This document shows, piece by piece, positions 27,629-36,915 of a DNA stretch of 64,000 bases. The notes beneath the pieces are model-generated. The model saw only the letters and a program-made list of their open reading frames with translations. It was not told the origin of the DNA and ran no database searches. The stretch's first letter is position 1. The number at the start of each line of letters is the position of its first letter. Position numbers and translations under genes: made by a program. Source of the DNA: an uncultured Alistipes sp. (GTDB lineage: Bacteria > Bacteroidota > Bacteroidia > Bacteroidales > Rikenellaceae); NCBI GenBank assembly GCA_944320685.1, contig CALUIK010000002.1:295210-359209 (forward strand), in the 5' to 3' direction.

Positions 27629-29755
27629 ATGGATAACATCCGCATCAAAGATCTGACGAGTGCCGCGGGGCAGTTGGATGAATTCGACCAGTTCGAGTTC
27701 ATTGTCGATGTGCCGTCGGCCGAGGCGTCGATGAAGGTCTCGGGCAAGGAGATCAAGGGCGTAATGGCTCCCAAGCAGCATGTCCATGCACTTGCCGATG
27801 TGTCGGGCCTGACCGGTGAACTGGAGAAAAAGCTGGACAAAAAAGGCGGCGCAATCACGGGTGACCTCTCTGTCATGGGCGACACCTATCTGCGACGACT
27901 GCATCTGGAAGAATTTCTCGAGGTTCCTGAATATCGTTACAACCGGATCGAGACGCTCGTTGGCGACAAGTGGTCGGCTCCGGGATGCGGCATTGTCGCA
28001 GTGGTTACCGGGGAGGTCTGTACGCTGACTGTCAAACTGGAGGAGGGCGAAGTCGGCACGCTCCGCGAAAACGACCTCTGCATGGGCATCTTTCTGAATG
28101 CCGCGACAGACGACGTAACAGACAGCACCGTTGATTCGGATGACTCGTTCGGCAATCGTACCTATGCAGGCTTCACTTCCTGCTACTTTCGTCTTGTGGA
28201 GTGCCTCGATCCGATAAATTACAGCGAATGGCGCTACGAGTTACGCGACGGTTATCCCGTCCATCCGCAGGTAGCGATGCACTTCGTGGCATTCGGCAAT
28301 ACCTCCGATCCGGAACGTCAGACCTCCCGCTATGAGACCCGCACCTACATGCGCTTTCTGGTCGGTATGAACGACTGGAGGATCCGCACGGAGAACATTG
28401 CCGCACAGTTTGGAGACCTCTCGAACCTTGCGGCGCACGGACTCGACATGACCGGCTATTCGGCCTATCTGAAAAATATTTATCTCACTGGTTTTCTATC
28501 CGACCGCACGGGCGACTCATGGTTCGATTCCGCCACGGGCGAGATGCAGCTCTTCAACCGCACGACCGGCTACGGGGTTTCGTTCCGCGATGGCATATTG
28601 CGTCTCGGACGCATCGACCCGGCGAAGCCCGGCAGCGGCACCGACTTCGATACGTTGCTGCAAAGCATTTCGGAGACGCAGGAGGTGCTGCGGCAGATCA
28701 ACTCCGATGCCTGCGTTTCACCCGTCGAGAAATCGTTTCTGCGCGAACGTGGGCAGGATATCCGCAACGAGTATGAACAACTCCGTGCCGAGGCGCTCAT
28801 GCGCATCAGTACGGAGGGCTATCGTTTCGTCGACGGCAAGTCCCTCACCGCAAACGGGCAACGACGTGTCGTCCGACTGTTGAACAACGAGTGGACGCCC
28901 TACGAGGAGGCATTTCTGGCTGCTGTGGCGGCCATCGAGCACTATACGCAGACAGAGCCCGAGTTCATCCCGATCGACGAAGATTTCGCCGCGCTGGAGC
29001 GTTACTATGACGCCCGTCGGGAGATTGCCGGAGTGTTGAACCGGGCAACGGAGGCTGCGAGCGATCTGGCCTATTTGCGGGAGAACTTCCGCGATATTTC
29101 GACCGAAATAGACGGAACGAGCGGCGTGGTGCTGTCGGGATTCGTCGGCGTGAAGGATGCCGGCAACTCGAAGGTCGTGGCCGGCATGGCCGGGACTGAG
29201 ATGGAGGGAGCAGCCTCCGGAAAGCACGGCAAGCTGATGCTCTTTGCCGGGGCTGACGGCATACGCAACGCGGCAACCGCCACAACGCGCATCTACGAGG
29301 ATGGGCACATGGAGGTCGGCAGCGGCATCTTCAGCGGCTACTCGAAGGTACTTTTCAAACAACTCGACGAAGAGGGTACGCTCTACGATGCCGCGACCCG
29401 CAAATACACCGTCGACCGTAACTTCAACCTCGTGATTCTCGGCGAGCGGTATGAGGAGTACCTATTCTGGCTCAACCTTCCCTCATCGGCCGACTTCATC
29501 GGCAGCGTGCTCAACCTCTACGATTCGCCCATCCGTACCCGCAGTGCCGCCAATCTGATTCTCGCGGCCGATGACCCGCAATCGGGAATCGTAACCACTC
29601 TCAAACGGGGCCTTTACGGCTTCGAACCCGTCCCGCGCATCGAAACCTACGGCGGGGTCATGCAACTGCTGGCCGTGCCTACGATCTATCCCGACAAGTG
29701 TATGTGGCACGTAACGTATCAATACATGACCGAATTCAAAATCTACGAAGCATAA
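27629..29755 (+). CDS. Phage tail fibre / tail-tip protein
   Basis: This 708-residue protein has an N-terminus MDNIRIKDLTSAAGQLD typical of Bacteroidetes phage tail fibres. It continues with a repeat-like fibre region (HVHALADVSGLTGELEKKLD, then GDLSVMGDTYLRRL), a coiled-coil centre and a beta-rich C-terminus that may bind the host surface. The ATG at 27629 was preferred to one at 27608, because the upstream seven codons lie in the AT-rich DNA belonging to the inserted DUF262 module. That insertion leaves only about 115 bases upstream, so the gene may rely on a promoter or readthrough within the insert. Confidence 0.8.
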   Translation: MDNIRIKDLTSAAGQLDEFDQFEFIVDVPSAEASMKVSGKEIKGVMAPKQHVHALADVSGLTGELEKKLDKKGGAITGDLSVMGDTYLRRLHLEEFLEVPEYRYNRIETLVGDKWSAPGCGIVAVVTGEVCTLTVKLEEGEVGTLRENDLCMGIFLNAATDDVTDSTVDSDDSFGNRTYAGFTSCYFRLVECLDPINYSEWRYELRDGYPVHPQVAMHFVAFGNTSDPERQTSRYETRTYMRFLVGMNDWRIRTENIAAQFGDLSNLAAHGLDMTGYSAYLKNIYLTGFLSDRTGDSWFDSATGEMQLFNRTTGYGVSFRDGILRLGRIDPAKPGSGTDFDTLLQSISETQEVLRQINSDACVSPVEKSFLRERGQDIRNEYEQLRAEALMRISTEGYRFVDGKSLTANGQRRVVRLLNNEWTPYEEAFLAAVAAIEHYTQTEPEFIPIDEDFAALERYYDARREIAGVLNRATEAASDLAYLRENFRDISTEIDGTSGVVLSGFVGVKDAGNSKVVAGMAGTEMEGAASGKHGKLMLFAGADGIRNAATATTRIYEDGHMEVGSGIFSGYSKVLFKQLDEEGTLYDAATRKYTVDRNFNLVILGERYEEYLFWLNLPSSADFIGSVLNLYDSPIRTRSAANLILAADDPQSGIVTTLKRGLYGFEPVPRIETYGGVMQLLAVPTIYPDKCMWHVTYQYMTEFKIYEA

Positions 29756-29760
29756 ACACT

Positions 29761-29955
29761 ATGGCAGAGACAACCATCGAGGGCATCACGCTCTCACAGT
29801 TACCGAAGGTAACGACCCTGGCTGCGAACGATCTGATAGAGATCGACCGCAACGGCACGGGCGCCGCCGTGAGTTACGCAAATCTGGTCGAAGCGATGGC
29901 CGACTCGCTCGGACTCGCCGGCGTGGCGGAGGCCCTGGAACAAATCATCGGATAG
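29761..29955 (+). CDS. Small tail-fibre-associated protein
   Basis: This 64-residue protein (MAETTIEGITLSQLPK, then NDLIEIDRNGTGA) resembles the short N-terminal attachment module of tail fibres. It lies five bases after the large fibre gene and three bases before the BspA-like gene. It may be an adaptor for the receptor-binding protein. No characterised family was recognised; a reading frame open from 29698 overlaps the fibre gene and was not used. Confidence 0.65.
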   Translation: MAETTIEGITLSQLPKVTTLAANDLIEIDRNGTGAAVSYANLVEAMADSLGLAGVAEALEQIIG

Positions 29956-29958
29956 CAT

Positions 29959-30663
29959 ATGACTGCAGACTTTACTACTCTTGTTACGAGGCTCGACTCG
30001 GTACGTCAGGCCCTGGTCGCCACACTCCGCACGAAGGGTGTCGATGCCGCAGCGGACGATTCGCTGACCGTGCTGGTCGGCAAAGCCTCGCTTGTGGACA
30101 GCACGAGCGGCATGAACCAGATCCGCAACGGATACCAACTCTTCCGCAACAATACGACGATGGTCGCATTCCCGGAATTCGATACGGCATCGTTTGATTC
30201 GATGTACCAGATGTGTTACGGATGTTCGGCCCTGGAACGCGTGCCGACGCTCGACACCTCGCTTGTCGGGAACATGATGTATATCTTCTATGGATGTACG
30301 AATTTATTCGAAATCGGCGGGTTGGACACTTCGCTCATCACCTCGGCATCGGAGATGTTCCATGGCTGCAAAAACCTGCAACGTATCGGCGGCGTACTGG
30401 ACTTCTCGAACGTCCAGTCGCAGATTGATTCGACATTTGTCTCCTGCGCGGCATTGGAGGAGGTGACCTTTGCCGGCAGCATTCATGCCGATGTGGCCGT
30501 GAACGGCTGTCCGAAACTGACGGTCACATCTTTGCTGTCGCTGCTCAATGCGCTGGCACCAGGTGTCACCGACAAGGAGTGCCGCATCGGCTCCAGGAAT
30601 CTCGCAAAACTCACAGCCGAGCAGCAGGCCATTGCCACTGACAAAGGATGGGTACTCATTTAA
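29959..30663 (+). CDS. BspA-like leucine-rich-repeat tail protein (candidate receptor-binding protein)
   Basis: This 234-residue protein has an N-terminal helical segment (about 1-50) and then BspA/DUF285-type leucine-rich repeats with the pattern 'MYxMCYGCSALERVPTLDTS', repeated about three to four times (70-170). A cap ends LTAEQQAIATDKGWVL. In Bacteroidetes phages such LRR proteins sit at the tail tip and probably contact host surface proteins. It is the last gene of the + strand tail operon; its stop is one base from the stop of the convergent DUF2075 gene, so the defence cargo begins exactly at its 3' end. Confidence 0.78.
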   Translation: MTADFTTLVTRLDSVRQALVATLRTKGVDAAADDSLTVLVGKASLVDSTSGMNQIRNGYQLFRNNTTMVAFPEFDTASFDSMYQMCYGCSALERVPTLDTSLVGNMMYIFYGCTNLFEIGGLDTSLITSASEMFHGCKNLQRIGGVLDFSNVQSQIDSTFVSCAALEEVTFAGSIHADVAVNGCPKLTVTSLLSLLNALAPGVTDKECRIGSRNLAKLTAEQQAIATDKGWVLI

Positions 30664-30664
30664 C

Positions 30665-32713
30665 TTACAATTCCTTGATCCCTATGCGTTTCAAATACTC
30701 ATACGTCGAATCGTAGAAGGCAGCGCTACGGGTTGGATCTTCTTCGCTTCCTTCCGGAACAACGATGACCATTCCTTGGCGAGCGCGCGTCAACAAAACA
30801 CGGTAGGCGTTCTTTTGAAAGGCTTTGCGCTCCGGTTTGTTGATGTTTTGCCATTTGTCACCGCAAAACGAGTGATGCGTCCATCCATGAGGAGTGTAGC
30901 GGAAGTCTCCGTCCCATACAACGCATGCCCAATCGAGTTCAAGCCCCTGTACGTCAAATTCCGTGGCGACATCTTCCAAATAAAAAGAGGAGCGGACATC
31001 GGTCTCGTCATCCAGAAACCAGTGCACCACATCGGGTTTGAATCGCACGTCGATGGCCAAGGGCTTCAAACGCTGGGCTTGCGACGAAACGATCATGCCA
31101 TAGCGCTCCGAACCGCGGGCTTGAGATTTCAGCCAACGTTTAGCCTGGCTAAGTGAGCGTGTTAAGACAACAGGATAATGTTCCAGTGTTTGATAGATTT
31201 TGCGAGCTCCTTCGGCATCCTGGTCGAGTAAATGTTGCACGAACTTGGAGAGATTTTCGGCTCGGAATGAACGCATGGAGACCGATAAATGCAACGACGG
31301 TTCCAATTGTACGTGTGCATGTTCAGCCAGCATATCCAGAGAGCGTCCTGCTGCATACTCTGCATCATGCAAGCGGTCCGAGATATAAATGTGCCAATCT
31401 TTGTAATCGCGATTGAGCGATTCGATCCACTCACTGATTCCAGCCTCACCCGTATTGATTTCTTGACCTCCACCTACCAGGCAGACAATCACAGCCCAGT
31501 CGTCGTGTCGGTCCAAGCAGGAGATTAGATATTCGGGTTCGGAGTATGGAAAATTTGGGTAGTTTTTCTTACGCTTCATGAAGTTGGCTAACGCCTCCCG
31601 GGTCCAAGCCCGCTGTGCTTCATCGAAGATCGCAACGTGATCCACCGGAACGTAGGACTTCTTGAGATTCTTCGGATTCAAAAAGTAGGCCTCGTCGGCG
31701 ACAATGCGTCCATCGACGACCTTTGTTCCTTCAAGGCAGGTGTCGCGATAGTGATGGATCATCTGGATAAAGGTTTTCACCTCCGAGCGCGCCGTTCCGA
31801 TGGCCATCTTTTCGCCTTGAGCTTTCATCCGTTGCACTTTATCTCGCGCCAAGGCCTCGGTAAGCACCTGTACCAGCGGAAAATTCCCCGAAAGATAGAC
31901 GGCAACTTCACCTTTGTTGAATTGCTGTGTTGCCGTATTCAATCCAACCAATGTCTTACCCGCTCCAGGTACTCCTGTTACGAAGCAAATTGCCTTGAAG
32001 TGTTCGCGCCGGGCTTGCTCGATAACCGAAGAGATATAGGCACACGTTACAGTCAAGTTCTCGGCTGAAGCGTCCGAGCGTGAAACATCGGCCACGGAAT
32101 GGTTGTTATAGAGTGCACTCGCTGCCTCGATAATGGTTGGTGTGGGAGAGTAACGACTGATTGCCCAAAGAGCATCATCCGAATCGTTTTGCGGTTCACT
32201 CATGAGCAGCGCCTCTGCGATGACCGTTGCAAGACGCTGACGATTGGTCAAAATGGGATAAAAGACCTTATCGTCATACGGAATATATTCGGTCGATGCA
32301 TCGTCGGCATCGGTCGCGACGAGGATGGGAACAATGGTGCGATGGTGACTCTCTTCGTGAAAGTTCTTCAGGTCGAGAGCATAGTCCCAGACCTGGGCAA
32401 TGTCGTGCCGGGAATAGGCTTCGTTGTGGGCTTTGAACTCCAGCAGAAGAATCACTCCATCGATAAGCAATACGACGTCGATCCGCCGTCCCATGCGCGG
32501 AATCGTGTACTCAAAAAAGATACGCCCTCGGCGAATGTACGTCTGGAGCATCTCTTTGAGCAGAAGAATCTCCTCATGCCAGGCATCTGCCTGCGAACCT
32601 TGCAGTGAGGCATGCAATGAGGTATGTGCGGAGGTCAGTTCTCCAATTATCTGAGGCTCGGGAGTAACCAGAAAATTCTCAATTGTGTCCCCGTAAAAAT
32701 AGCGTCGGATCAT
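30665..32713 (-). CDS. PD-(D/E)XK nuclease - SF1-like helicase fusion (DUF2075)
   Basis: This 682-residue protein starts with a restriction-endonuclease-like domain: RRIDVVLLIDGVILLLEFK gives D79 and the E92-x-K94 catalytic pair. A DUF2075 P-loop helicase/ATPase follows (Walker A GVPGAGKT at about 247-254; Walker B IFDEAQ at about 362-367; C-terminal RVLLTRARQG motif VI). DUF2075 domains are shared with Schlafen-like and phage-defence proteins. Its ATG overlaps the McrC stop by one base (TAATG), making it the third component of the McrB-McrC operon. It probably processes or degrades DNA; this association is not part of classical McrBC. Confidence 0.87.
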   Translation of the reverse strand: MIRRYFYGDTIENFLVTPEPQIIGELTSAHTSLHASLQGSQADAWHEEILLLKEMLQTYIRRGRIFFEYTIPRMGRRIDVVLLIDGVILLLEFKAHNEAYSRHDIAQVWDYALDLKNFHEESHHRTIVPILVATDADDASTEYIPYDDKVFYPILTNRQRLATVIAEALLMSEPQNDSDDALWAISRYSPTPTIIEAASALYNNHSVADVSRSDASAENLTVTCAYISSVIEQARREHFKAICFVTGVPGAGKTLVGLNTATQQFNKGEVAVYLSGNFPLVQVLTEALARDKVQRMKAQGEKMAIGTARSEVKTFIQMIHHYRDTCLEGTKVVDGRIVADEAYFLNPKNLKKSYVPVDHVAIFDEAQRAWTREALANFMKRKKNYPNFPYSEPEYLISCLDRHDDWAVIVCLVGGGQEINTGEAGISEWIESLNRDYKDWHIYISDRLHDAEYAAGRSLDMLAEHAHVQLEPSLHLSVSMRSFRAENLSKFVQHLLDQDAEGARKIYQTLEHYPVVLTRSLSQAKRWLKSQARGSERYGMIVSSQAQRLKPLAIDVRFKPDVVHWFLDDETDVRSSFYLEDVATEFDVQGLELDWACVVWDGDFRYTPHGWTHHSFCGDKWQNINKPERKAFQKNAYRVLLTRARQGMVIVVPEGSEEDPTRSAAFYDSTYEYLKRIGIKEL

Positions 32714-33765
32714 TATTCAAATACCGCCTGTATTACACCATTTAATTGGCTTCGAATGTTGTCGAATCTCTGATTAAGGTCGAGCGGTCGTACCATAATC
32801 CGATTACCCCCGATCTTTGCATCAAGTATCGGCATGGACTCTTCTCCAACTTGGGCATAAAGTAACAGACCCGATACCTGACCGCTCTGCATGGTGTCGC
32901 AATTCTTGACATAAGAGAAGATCTGATACAAATTGGCAGAATGAAACGTCCTTTTTTCGTATTGCGACCGCTGCATCATCCGGCCATAATATTTGGTGTC
33001 AATAATAAGCGTCGAGGAGCCATGATGCAATGTGATATCGCTATGCATACCAGGCAGGTATTCCAGCCCACACGACTCTTCTTCAGCCACATTCCATTTG
33101 ATCTCGTCGGCATTGGGCCTATATTCAGGATATTCGCGTCTGTAATAGTTCAATACGAAGCGCTCAAAAAGTTTGTTCATATGCTCGTCCGAAAAGGTCG
33201 GCATACGATGCACACCTCGTTCCGTAGTCATCAACGTCGCATCAACGATAAAATAACACAGGTTCATCAGCATCCTATAGCTCTGATTATTCCGCTGAAA
33301 TTGCAGCGTCTTCCATCGGATATTATTCAGATCGACATCGGCTATATCGCAGAAAAACGGAACGATGCTCCGTAACTGAATCTTACGTTTGTGCTGCAGG
33401 TCCGGGCTATGCAGAAGTCGCAATATGGTTCCCTTGAGGATTTGATTAAAAACATTGTTTTCTGTCAGTTCGTCATACTCACAAGATAACGTTCCCTTGC
33501 GTTGAATCCGATTGCGAATCGTTGCGCCCATATCCAGCCTGCCCTTCAGGACCGGAAGAGTATCATGCAGAGTCTTGTATTCGCGAAATAATCCCTGTTT
33601 CAATTGCGCGGAGATACCCCGAAAGAGAATCTCGGCAAACAGGTCCAAGATTTGTTCAAATTCCTCCTTATCGATATCATCATAGTTATTTTTCCTAAGC
33701 TCTTGAAAAGCATAGGATAACATATAATAGATATTGAGAATCAGTATGCCTTTGTCGTTGGTCAT
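32713..33765 (-). CDS. mcrC: McrC-like endonuclease subunit
   Basis: This 350-residue protein matches the McrC family. It has an N-terminal beta-rich McrB-contacting region (YYMLSYAF at 13-20) and a C-terminal PD-(D/E)XK nuclease with HSD (D243) and DTKYYG (D256, K258). McrC stimulates the McrB motor and cuts DNA after translocation between recognition sites. The ATG at 33765 overlaps the McrB stop as ATGA; a longer frame to 33795 was rejected for lack of homology. It overlaps the DUF2075 start by one base. Composition is more AT-rich than the phage genes. Confidence 0.9.
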   Translation of the reverse strand: MTNDKGILILNIYYMLSYAFQELRKNNYDDIDKEEFEQILDLFAEILFRGISAQLKQGLFREYKTLHDTLPVLKGRLDMGATIRNRIQRKGTLSCEYDELTENNVFNQILKGTILRLLHSPDLQHKRKIQLRSIVPFFCDIADVDLNNIRWKTLQFQRNNQSYRMLMNLCYFIVDATLMTTERGVHRMPTFSDEHMNKLFERFVLNYYRREYPEYRPNADEIKWNVAEEESCGLEYLPGMHSDITLHHGSSTLIIDTKYYGRMMQRSQYEKRTFHSANLYQIFSYVKNCDTMQSGQVSGLLLYAQVGEESMPILDAKIGGNRIMVRPLDLNQRFDNIRSQLNGVIQAVFE

Positions 33766-36152
33766 TGGATGCTGTCTTTCAACCGCGCGGACCACGTATC
33801 CACCTTACCTCTGTTATCGAACCAATACTCCTCAAGCATCGGAATCAAATCATAATGGACGACTGCATGTAACCAAGACTTTAACGCCTTTGATCGGTCG
33901 TCTGAAGGATCCGGCGTCCAGCTACACAAATAGCTGTGCCCTATTTCAAAGCCCGCTCCCAGCGAATCATCCTGGCGGATATCTTCATTAAGCTCCTTGA
34001 TCACACGAACAAGCCGCTCCAGTTTATCGCAATGCAACCCTTGCATATAATTGATGAATCCCGCAGAGTCAAATCCCGGCTGCATGGCAAAGAAGCAGAA
34101 GCGGCGGCGTAGTGCATAATCGATCATGGCAAGACTGCGGTCTGCGGTGTTCATCATTCCGATGATATAAAGATTTTCCGGCACATAAAACCGCTCTCCG
34201 TTATATGCCAATGTAATTTTATGCTTGTCCCCACGATAATCCCGCTCGATGAGCATCAGCAATTCTCCGAAAATCTTGGATAAGTTGCCACGATTGATCT
34301 CGTCTATAATAAAGAAGTATTTCTGCGCTGGATTATTCTTGGCTAACGTACAGAAGTCATAGAATATGCCTTTCCGCAGAACAAACGAATCCTCACTGGG
34401 TTTGTACCCCATAATGAAATCCTCGTATGAATAATTCTGATGGAACTGCACAAAGCAAATCCGACTATCATCCACCTTGCCCATCATCACATAGGCCAGA
34501 CGTTTTGCCGTATAGGTCTTACCCACACCGGGAGCACCCTGCAAAATGAGATTCTTCTTTTGCATAAGGGCCCCCTTCATATTCAGAAAATCTTCCTCCT
34601 TGATATAGACGTCACGGAGAAAGTCTGCTTCCGAATAGGGTTTTGCCTCAACCTTTTGCGCCCCTCCGTTACGCTCGCGAACCAAATCCAGCAGCACGTC
34701 ATATTCCGCTTGGGTCAGTTTGAAGAAACTGCCATTCGGATTGACCATGAACTCCATCTGCTGCAACTCCGGAATATCCTTGATATCCGCGTAATCGATC
34801 GGAGTGGTTAACGTCTCTTCCTTCCTAAAGTACAACTGCGTTCCATCACTCGCCCGCGAAATGGTGGCCAATCCAACAACTTGTTTCGTTGGAGTAGATT
34901 CGTAGCATATCACCCGATCACCAGCCTTCGCATCAAGGAAGTTTTGATAGACGCGTCGTTTATGCCCTGCTTCATTGAGCAACGTATAACTCTGTTCCTG
35001 ACCTACGACCCATTCTGCCATGCTCCATATCTTGGGATTGGCATTCAACCACCAACAACCGCAGGTTTCGTCCAGCAACGAAGGTGCTGCAGACGAGGTC
35101 TCCTCAACAAGTGCATTTAATTTTGCAACATATGCCGTATCGTAGGTAATGTCGGTCAAAGTCTTCATCGCCAACCCCTCCACAGGCCACTCTCCAACCT
35201 TGTCCCATTGCACTGTGCGGATGTTGGGGTATTCTGCCCGACCTTCGTCAAAGACATATTCCCCCTTGACAATGCCTCGACCAATAATCGATGACCGGCC
35301 TTTCTTGGCAAAAATCACATCCCCGACTTTTATGTCCTGAGCAAAACTCCATGTAGCAAGACTGTCGTTTCTATAACCGCCATCACCATACGCTTGCTTC
35401 ATTTCATCTTGCATTTCTTGCTTCGACGCATATTGCGACAAGTCCCCCAATTCGCCCCAGCCGATACATATTTCTCCATTATCGAGGCACTCCTGCCATT
35501 TGTGTGCTCCCTCTCCAGGCGAATACAGCCACACATGTTTCTGTTCATCTGCTTGGTTCGCGGTTTTAATAAGAGAGAGCAAATAGGCATAATATTCAAA
35601 AAACGCGCGGGAGCCTTGGCGTTCGATAAGATATTTCTGGAGAGCCGGAATCGAGGCTTTGGACGCCTGAGCAAAACCCAATGCCCGGGCTGCATCTACA
35701 AGCATACGACGTTTATAGATTGGGACCAAGCATTTGTTCGAATATAAAAATGCGATTTTCCACTTATAGACCTCCCCTAAAGTCGTATCTTGGTCAATAG
35801 TCTCAAAATCCCCTTCGGCGGCACACTGTGCTATTTTGATAATGCTCGACAGCACCGTCTGATAGGCCTCAGTTCTATCTTGTGCGTGGTATCGCACGTA
35901 CCAGGCATAGGCGTCGTCAGAAGTCACGACATTCGGATTTTGAGGTTTCCGAGCATATTTATAGATGCCGAACTTAAACGAACTGCCGCCCCAAATCGAA
36001 CCTAATTCATACGTTTTACTTTCAAGCCAATAACAAAACGAATCGCTTCTGTTCAGATTCGTATATTGTTCAAGCGGCATCTCTTTGAGAGTTTCCAATG
36101 GAAACTCCTTCAAAAAGGCATCATACAATTGTTCCTGTTCCTGAGGCTCCAT
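33762..36152 (-). CDS. mcrB: McrB-like AAA+ motor with two EVE/PUA-like reader domains
   Basis: This 796-residue protein has a Bacteroidetes-type N-terminal domain (1-200). Two apparent PUA/EVE-like modules follow: one at about 206-345 with HVWLYSPGEGAHKWQ, and a canonical EVE at about 367-475 with WWLNANPKIWSM and CYESTPTKQVVG. The AAA+ GTPase domain has Walker A GAPGVGKT (539-546), Walker B FFIIDEINR (613-621) and the McrB signature MNTADRS (667-673). EVE domains read modified bases, so it should recognise modified DNA and drive McrC. It starts 17 bases after the HD-domain gene, possibly in one transcript. Which modification it senses is unknown. Confidence 0.9.
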   Translation of the reverse strand: MEPQEQEQLYDAFLKEFPLETLKEMPLEQYTNLNRSDSFCYWLESKTYELGSIWGGSSFKFGIYKYARKPQNPNVVTSDDAYAWYVRYHAQDRTEAYQTVLSSIIKIAQCAAEGDFETIDQDTTLGEVYKWKIAFLYSNKCLVPIYKRRMLVDAARALGFAQASKASIPALQKYLIERQGSRAFFEYYAYLLSLIKTANQADEQKHVWLYSPGEGAHKWQECLDNGEICIGWGELGDLSQYASKQEMQDEMKQAYGDGGYRNDSLATWSFAQDIKVGDVIFAKKGRSSIIGRGIVKGEYVFDEGRAEYPNIRTVQWDKVGEWPVEGLAMKTLTDITYDTAYVAKLNALVEETSSAAPSLLDETCGCWWLNANPKIWSMAEWVVGQEQSYTLLNEAGHKRRVYQNFLDAKAGDRVICYESTPTKQVVGLATISRASDGTQLYFRKEETLTTPIDYADIKDIPELQQMEFMVNPNGSFFKLTQAEYDVLLDLVRERNGGAQKVEAKPYSEADFLRDVYIKEEDFLNMKGALMQKKNLILQGAPGVGKTYTAKRLAYVMMGKVDDSRICFVQFHQNYSYEDFIMGYKPSEDSFVLRKGIFYDFCTLAKNNPAQKYFFIIDEINRGNLSKIFGELLMLIERDYRGDKHKITLAYNGERFYVPENLYIIGMMNTADRSLAMIDYALRRRFCFFAMQPGFDSAGFINYMQGLHCDKLERLVRVIKELNEDIRQDDSLGAGFEIGHSYLCSWTPDPSDDRSKALKSWLHAVVHYDLIPMLEEYWFDNRGKVDTWSARLKDSIQ

Positions 36153-36169
36153 AATTATATCTTTTTATG

Positions 36170-36793
36170 TTATTTTTCTCCGTAAAGTCTTTCCAGATCG
36201 AGCTTCTCGATGCGCGAGCGGATAGCGCTGGGCTTGCGCTGGAAGTGTGCGGATAACGCTTTCACCGTCGCGCCTTCACACCACATACGCGTCAACTCCA
36301 GATCATCCTCCTCGGTCCAGGGCATATAAGCATTCGGATACTCCTGACGGCAGGCATAAACCGAATAGGTCGGTTCGCCGTTCAGCTGCTTGTAGGCCCG
36401 CAAATAGCGTTTGAGCCGCTTGACGTTCTTGTCCGAAAGGTACGGCAGGCGGCGAATATCCATATTGTCCGTGAGGTCGTTCAGCTTGACCGCCACGGCC
36501 AGCGGATTGCCCTTTATGCGGGCAATATAGCGTTCGTAGGGCTCCTCCTCGGCGTGGGTCAAGCACCGCAACGCCTCGATGATTTCGGGCGCAAACCCCT
36601 CGGTCGTCAGCCCCTCCAGCGTCCAGTCGCTGTCCTCGATCACATCGTGCAATACACCGACAATCTTTTCTTCAGTTGTTTTGCCCGCGGCCATGACCCG
36701 CAGCGGGTGACCGATATAGTCGTTCCCAGCCTTGTCGCGCTGGCCGCGGTGTGCCTCGGTAGCTATCTCGATGGCTCGTTCAAGGGTACTCAT
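36170..36793 (-). CDS. HD-domain (p)ppGpp-hydrolase-like protein with C-terminal HTH
   Basis: This 207-residue protein has a MESH1/SpoT-like HD hydrolase domain with metal ligands H29 (GHP), H49-D50 (VLHDVIED) and D106 (LNDLTDN). A C-terminal Myb/SANT-like helix-turn-helix follows (about 158-200; WTEEDDLELTRMW, then SAHFQRKPSAIRSRI). The HD domain lacks a synthetase partner, so it is a small alarmone-hydrolase candidate; the DNA-binding tail may recruit it to DNA or make it a regulator. Composition is phage-like, unlike the McrB gene 17 bases downstream. It has its own -7 box and is insulated upstream by a terminator. Confidence 0.82.
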   Translation of the reverse strand: MSTLERAIEIATEAHRGQRDKAGNDYIGHPLRVMAAGKTTEEKIVGVLHDVIEDSDWTLEGLTTEGFAPEIIEALRCLTHAEEEPYERYIARIKGNPLAVAVKLNDLTDNMDIRRLPYLSDKNVKRLKRYLRAYKQLNGEPTYSVYACRQEYPNAYMPWTEEDDLELTRMWCEGATVKALSAHFQRKPSAIRSRIEKLDLERLYGEK

Positions 36794-36843
36794 GCGATTG
36801 TCTTTAGGTTAGATATCGTTTTCTGCCGGAAGTCGGTATCTAA

Positions 36844-36851
36844 CAAAGTTA
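36844..36851 (-). promoter_or_regulatory. -7 box for the HD-McrB-McrC-DUF2075 operon
   Basis: The reverse strand reads TAACTTTG, an exact -7 match, 51 bases upstream of the HD gene start and downstream of a terminator. A T-run stands where the -33 box would be. Confidence 0.5.
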
Positions 36852-36871
36852 AATAAAATTTGTAGAAAACG

Positions 36872-36896
36872 AAAAAAGGGAGGCTAAAACCTCCCT
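36872..36896 (-). terminator. Terminator after the DUF4314 gene
   Basis: On the reverse strand a 7-bp stem (AGGGAGG / CCTCCCT) with a 6-nt loop is followed by six T. It ends the small-gene operon that begins near 37.75 kb. Confidence 0.85.
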
Positions 36897-36915
36897 GCTA
36901 CAAGTTGTTTTTGTG

